Part shown: piece after piece, positions 60,760 to 64,000 of the stretch
How positions within the stretch are numbered: the stretch's first letter is position 1
Layout of the letters: each line of letters opens with the position of its first letter
DNA from: Limnovirga sp038203525
GTDB taxonomy: Bacteria; Bacteroidota; Bacteroidia; Chitinophagales; Chitinophagaceae
Length of the DNA: 64,000 nt
Direction of reading: 5' to 3'
Assembly (NCBI GenBank): GCA_038203525.1
Contig: JBBRDW010000007.1
Location: forward strand, 1 to 64,000
Program-made: the position numbers and the translations under genes
Notes under the pieces: model-generated
The model's database searches: none
What the model was told of the DNA's origin: nothing
The model's input: only the letters and a program-made list of their open reading frames with translations

Positions 60760-62289
60760 TTAATCTCTTCGCCAGCGTGTCTTTTGTACAAGATTTAAAA
60801 ATATAAAAACAATAATAACAGCACCACAGCAATAAATAAAAATAAAAGGATATCTAACGGATATGCTCATAAAATTATTTGGCTGAAGTGTTACCGTTTG
60901 AACGAAGGAATCGGTGCTTCGTTGCTGAGTATCAATATGGCCCGATGCTTTGATAAGTCCGGAAAAGCCATTGTTGCAGTTAACAGCAACATCCTTACGT
61001 GTTTCTACCGCACGCATTCGTGCATTTTGAAAATGAAGATCAGTAATATAAGTATTATTGAACCAGCCATCATTACTCATATTTAATAAAAACTGTGCGC
61101 CTTGCTTTACCATTAAGGCAGCAGATTGTGGCACGGTAGATTCGTTACAAATCATTATTCCTGCCTTGCCGTAAGGCGTGGTTAAAGGAGTACCGTGTGC
61201 CGGATTATTTGTTTCAATAAAACCCAAACTGGAAAAGAAGGGAATAAGTGCTCCATTGATGGGCTTTTCGATTAAGGACAAGAGGAATTGCTTGTCGTAA
61301 CGGCCTGTAACTTTTCCGGTACTGTCTATTGCGTAAGCAGAGTTGTATATAACGTTATCGGTAACGGCAGTATTGATGCCCATAATATGGGTCACATGGG
61401 CTGGTGCGGTTATTTTTAAAACTTCATTTACCAGGTCATCATCTGGCTGGTAGGTCCATGGGATTGCAGATTCTGACCATAATATAATATCCGGATTAGA
61501 TGCTACAGCTTCGTGATTGAGGTTCAGTAATTTTTGAACCAAAGCATTTCCATTGGCATCATCCCATTTTATTTCGGGCATAATATTCTCTGCAAGAATC
61601 ACTACTTTAAAAGGGTTACTTGGAGATGTTTCTTTTTCAAAATCCTGAAGTATTAAATATCCCGCGAGCAGGTACAACAAAACAACTGTAACGGGTATGA
61701 ACAGGTTTTTCCAGTTTTTTTCTACGCCTAACCGGGCTATTGAATAATTGACAAATACTATAACAAAAGACAATACATAAATACCAAAAAATGCTGCAGG
61801 TTGAATGGCATACAAGTTTGCTGTTAATGCAGAGCCTGAATATACTGCGAACCATGGAAAGCCTTCTGCAGCCTGCATCAGCAACGCTTCTGCCATACAG
61901 AAAATGCACGCAGCGACTATGCTGTTTAAAATAAAGGGACGCGAATTATTTACATTCTTTTTTATAGCGCCAACGCAAAAAATTAAACAGCCGGAATACA
62001 AAGAAAAAAGCAGGGCAGATAAAAGAAATACAGCAAAGCCATACCACTTACTATATCCGGTAAACCTTTCGGCGCCGGGAATCATCCAGTAAAATGCGAA
62101 GATTGAAAAAATAAGGCCAAACAGAAACCCTCTTGTAAAAGATACTTTTGCTGGTTGATTAAATACCGAAATAAATAAAGGAACATAGCATATAAAGCCC
62201 AGTAAAAAATTGGTCTGGCATATCGCAATAAAAGTAAACAGTCCCGAAATTGCAGGGCCTGCCCACGAACTATTTGCCAGTTTTTGCAT
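60760..62289 (-). CDS. lnt: Apolipoprotein N-acyltransferase
   Basis: 509 aa. About seven N-terminal hydrophobic helices are followed by a nitrilase-like periplasmic domain with the catalytic Glu in LWSESAIPW, a middle lysine region and Cys in IMICNESTVP, then FLLNMSNDGWFNNT. A last helix anchors the C-terminus. It adds the third acyl chain to lipoproteins at the inner membrane. Single-gene unit. Confidence 0.92.
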   Translation of the reverse strand: MQKLANSSWAGPAISGLFTFIAICQTNFLLGFICYVPLFISVFNQPAKVSFTRGFLFGLIFSIFAFYWMIPGAERFTGYSKWYGFAVFLLSALLFSLYSGCLIFCVGAIKKNVNNSRPFILNSIVAACIFCMAEALLMQAAEGFPWFAVYSGSALTANLYAIQPAAFFGIYVLSFVIVFVNYSIARLGVEKNWKNLFIPVTVVLLYLLAGYLILQDFEKETSPSNPFKVVILAENIMPEIKWDDANGNALVQKLLNLNHEAVASNPDIILWSESAIPWTYQPDDDLVNEVLKITAPAHVTHIMGINTAVTDNVIYNSAYAIDSTGKVTGRYDKQFLLSLIEKPINGALIPFFSSLGFIETNNPAHGTPLTTPYGKAGIMICNESTVPQSAALMVKQGAQFLLNMSNDGWFNNTYITDLHFQNARMRAVETRKDVAVNCNNGFSGLIKASGHIDTQQRSTDSFVQTVTLQPNNFMSISVRYPFIFIYCCGAVIIVFIFLNLVQKTRWRRD

Positions 62290-62394
62290 ACTCAGTTTAT
62301 TGGCTGTAAAACTAATATTTTACTTTTCATATTATCTTCAAATAAAAAACAGCCTTTTTTTGAACCTGGCTGAAGTAATGCTATGAAGCACCGC

Positions 62395-62413
62395 TTGCGT
62401 CGCACATTTGTAC
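62395..62413 (+). repeat. Core repeat, left arm, class A
   Basis: TTGCGTCGCACATTTGTAC, preceded by TTTTTTTGAACCTGGC. It lies between lnt (start) and a T9SS gene (stop). Confidence 0.9.
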
Positions 62414-62480
62414 TCTTTCAATTATTTCAGCATAAACAGCCGCACAAAGCATTCCTAACTCCTAAAACACTTTCGCAAAT

Positions 62481-62520
62481 AAAAAAAGGAAAGAACTTTA
62501 ATTTGTGTTCCTTCCTTTTT
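62481..62520. terminator. Bidirectional terminator after the T9SS-sorted protein gene
   Basis: AAAAAAAGGAAAGAAC and GTTCCTTCCTTTTTTT form a stem with a small internal mismatch; T-runs lie on both sides. Confidence 0.8.
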
Positions 62521-62540
62521 TATAAGATTGCTTCATGCTA

Positions 62541-63656
62541 TTATTGAATGGTCACTTTTATGTTTTCAGAAAGTGATTTTCCTTTAAGCTGCAATATGTA
62601 AAGGCCTGGTGCAGGCTTCTGTTTTAAATTCAATTTATAATTTGCTACTGCATCATTTATGGTTATTGTTTCCTGGTAAATGCTGCGACCATTGATTGTT
62701 CTTAATGTTGCTACAACATTTCCACCTGTATAATTTTGTAACGTAAAATTGATTTCACCTTTTGAAGGATTTGGAAATGCAAATGCTGCTGCGTTGTTCT
62801 GCAAAAGTATTTTTAAAGATTTTATATCAGAGACCGTGTAACTGCCATCTTTGTCATATTGCTTCAGGCGATAATAGTTATTTCCGTTTAAGGGAGCATT
62901 GTCCTGCGACTTATAATTATTGGCTTTGTCGCTTACGCCAATCCCTTTCACTGATGCAATCTTTGTCCAAGTAAATGCATCGGCACTTCGCTCAATGTCG
63001 AAACGGTCATTGTTTTGTTCTGTTGCTGTTGTCCATTCAACAATAACTATTTTTCCTTCTGCTCTAACAGTGAAGGTTGCGAGACCAATTGGGAGTGTAG
63101 ATGCTGTTTTTAGGGAGACTTTTGCATTATTTGTGTTAACTGCTCCTGTATGCCTGAAATAATAAAATGTATTTGGTTTAACAAACTCAGTAGGTCTCAA
63201 GCACCATTCATATTCTGTATGCAAGCCAGCCGGTAAGGAATCGTTTAAGATGGGGGATGAAACTACGTATATGCCCGGGTGAAAAAGATCATCAGGTGTA
63301 GCAAGCAGCTGCGTTGTTAACTCCTTATCTGTAACAAAGGCGCTTGTACCGGCTATTACAAAAGCATTGGTACCAACAGTTGTGTTAATATTAATGAATG
63401 GCCCACCTTTAGCCAATGCATATTGCAGTGTATCTTCCAGATAGGTATCATCTTTAAGATCGCTGTTTACTTCAAGCCGCAGGCGTATTACATTAGATGA
63501 GGAAGTGATTGTTGGCGCAGTATTTAATGCGGCCATCCATGTGGCTGTGGTTTCGTCGCCATCATCTTTGCGCCAGCGCCAGTTGCCCTGGGACAGGAAT
63601 GCAAAAATGTTACTGTAGGTAACCAATAACAGCAATAGAATAAATGTTTTTTTCAT
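62541..63656 (-). CDS. Secreted protein with a type IX C-terminal sorting domain
   Basis: 371 aa with signal peptide MKKTFILLLLLVTYSNIFAF. Residues about 200-285 form a fibronectin-like domain common in such proteins (RAEGKIVIVEWTTATEQNND, NNYYRLKQYDKDGSYTVSDI). The last 75 residues are a T9SS type A sorting domain: AFPNPSKGEINF, then APGLYILQLKGKSLSENIKVTIQ. It is exported to or anchored on the cell surface by the T9SS. The N-terminal region is unassigned. Confidence 0.9.
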   Translation of the reverse strand: MKKTFILLLLLVTYSNIFAFLSQGNWRWRKDDGDETTATWMAALNTAPTITSSSNVIRLRLEVNSDLKDDTYLEDTLQYALAKGGPFININTTVGTNAFVIAGTSAFVTDKELTTQLLATPDDLFHPGIYVVSSPILNDSLPAGLHTEYEWCLRPTEFVKPNTFYYFRHTGAVNTNNAKVSLKTASTLPIGLATFTVRAEGKIVIVEWTTATEQNNDRFDIERSADAFTWTKIASVKGIGVSDKANNYKSQDNAPLNGNNYYRLKQYDKDGSYTVSDIKSLKILLQNNAAAFAFPNPSKGEINFTLQNYTGGNVVATLRTINGRSIYQETITINDAVANYKLNLKQKPAPGLYILQLKGKSLSENIKVTIQ

Positions 63657-63927
63657 AATGTAAAATTAATTTGTTAGTAAAAAATTGAAAATGATTATTA
63701 AAAGCTGGCAATAATTTAACTGGTTTTGTTTGTTATGTTTTTATGTAGTTTTTTTATTCATAGAGGTATTACTTTTTAAATTGATATATATAATTACGGG
63801 ATGTGTGTTACTTATAAAACGGATGCTGTATTAGTTGTTGCATAAAGTTATACTGTACAAGTGTGCGACGCAAGAAAAGCTGCATAGAATAACTTCTGCC
63901 CGGTTCATAAAATGTATTCATGTATTC
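63657..63927. other. 271-bp gap with one right arm
   Basis: Core at 63855-63873 and outer box GCCCGGTTCATAAAATG at about 63898. The remainder is AT-rich. Confidence 0.5.
63855..63873 (-). repeat. Core repeat, right arm, class A
   Basis: GTACAAGTGTGCGACGCAA, then GAAAAGCTGCATAGAATAAC; 55 bp from the stop inferred at 63928. Confidence 0.92.
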
Positions 63928-64000
63928 TTATTTATATTTAACAGTTATAAATCTTGGGCGCAAATGATAAGGATGTTTTACGATTTGCTCAAGAAAATTA
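63928..64000 (-). CDS. C-terminal end of an unidentified protein (cut by window edge)
   Basis: On the minus strand 23 codons are open from the window edge to a TAA at 63928: NFLEQIVKHPYHLRPRFITV plus three residues. This is too short to name. The usual position of the repeat arm, just downstream of a stop codon, supports a real gene end here. Confidence 0.45.
   Translation of the reverse strand, partial: NFLEQIVKHPYHLRPRFITVKYK

Noticed and set aside
1..64000. The repeated cores as a CRISPR array
   Set aside because: Copies are kilobases apart, occur in both orientations, and have no regular spacers or cas genes.

Overview
The window looks like a piece of a Bacteroidota chromosome, most probably from the Chitinophagaceae or a near relative. 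The reasons are: a protein with a type IX secretion (T9SS) C-terminal sorting domain and a PorG/DUF6089-like barrel; -7 boxes of the TAnnTTTG type, best seen before tRNA-Asn; Bacteroidota-restricted families (DUF5606, DUF5522, DUF4783, DUF6569-like); membrane-anchored AraC regulators; and Tat-exported Gfo/Idh/MocA proteins. Coding density is high, most gaps are 100-600 bp, and both strands are used. No phage, plasmid, rRNA operon or CRISPR array was seen.

Layout. 0-4 kb: start of gltX, engB, a DUF6089 barrel, and an ECF sigma factor with two related small membrane proteins. 3.8-11.5 kb: surface-glycan genes (three glycosyltransferases with meaB among them, then a GT39/ArnT-like enzyme overlapping a PAP2 phosphatase), interrupted by a 1.28-kb gap with a decayed ORF. 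11.7-18.7 kb: protein quality control on the minus strand (tig, a 57-aa protein, two clpP genes, clpX), tRNA-Leu and an M3 peptidase. 18.9-21.6 kb: DUF5606, a TIGR04282 nucleotidyl/glycosyl transferase, an MGMT-like protein, DUF5522 and trmB. 21.9-33 kb: GH109/Gfo-Idh-MocA enzymes, a CBM9-like protein, a prolyl oligopeptidase, an AraC regulator and DoxX. 33-38 kb: a secreted propeller-like protein and a UvrD/PcrA helicase. 38-41 kb: an accessory patch with a broken PIN toxin and its small partner, an intact ParE/RelE pair and DUF4256. 41.5-51.2 kb: a secreted CxxCH protein, unknowns, GH78 rhamnosidase, NodB deacetylase, GH29 fucosidase and a DUF6569-like protein. 51.7-64 kb: a TonB-dependent receptor, gpmI, DUF4783, a response regulator, a barrel protein, hflX, a Rieske protein, tRNA-Asn, lnt, a T9SS-sorted protein and the tail of one more gene.

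The most unusual feature is a dispersed non-coding repeat family. About 40 copies of a ~20-bp core (TTGCGTCGCACTCTTGTAC, or its complement) lie in the gaps and none in a confidently called gene body. The cores are arms of a larger inverted-repeat element: the left arm always reads TTGCG...GTAC and the right arm GTAC...CGCAA, and outside each arm lies a GCCCGG box beside a T- or A-run. About half the copies sit within ~125 bp downstream of a stop codon, reading away from the gene, and in at least three cases the GCCCGG box completes a terminator-like hairpin. Two copies carry a ~290-bp MITE-like insert with near-perfect terminal inverted repeats, which itself contains another core, so the family is nested. 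Subfamilies, an empty-site-like copy and compensatory changes in an internal palindrome suggest an active or recently active structured repeat.

All product names are read from motifs and family resemblance without database searches. Starts were moved inward wherever the longest frame ran through a repeat arm.
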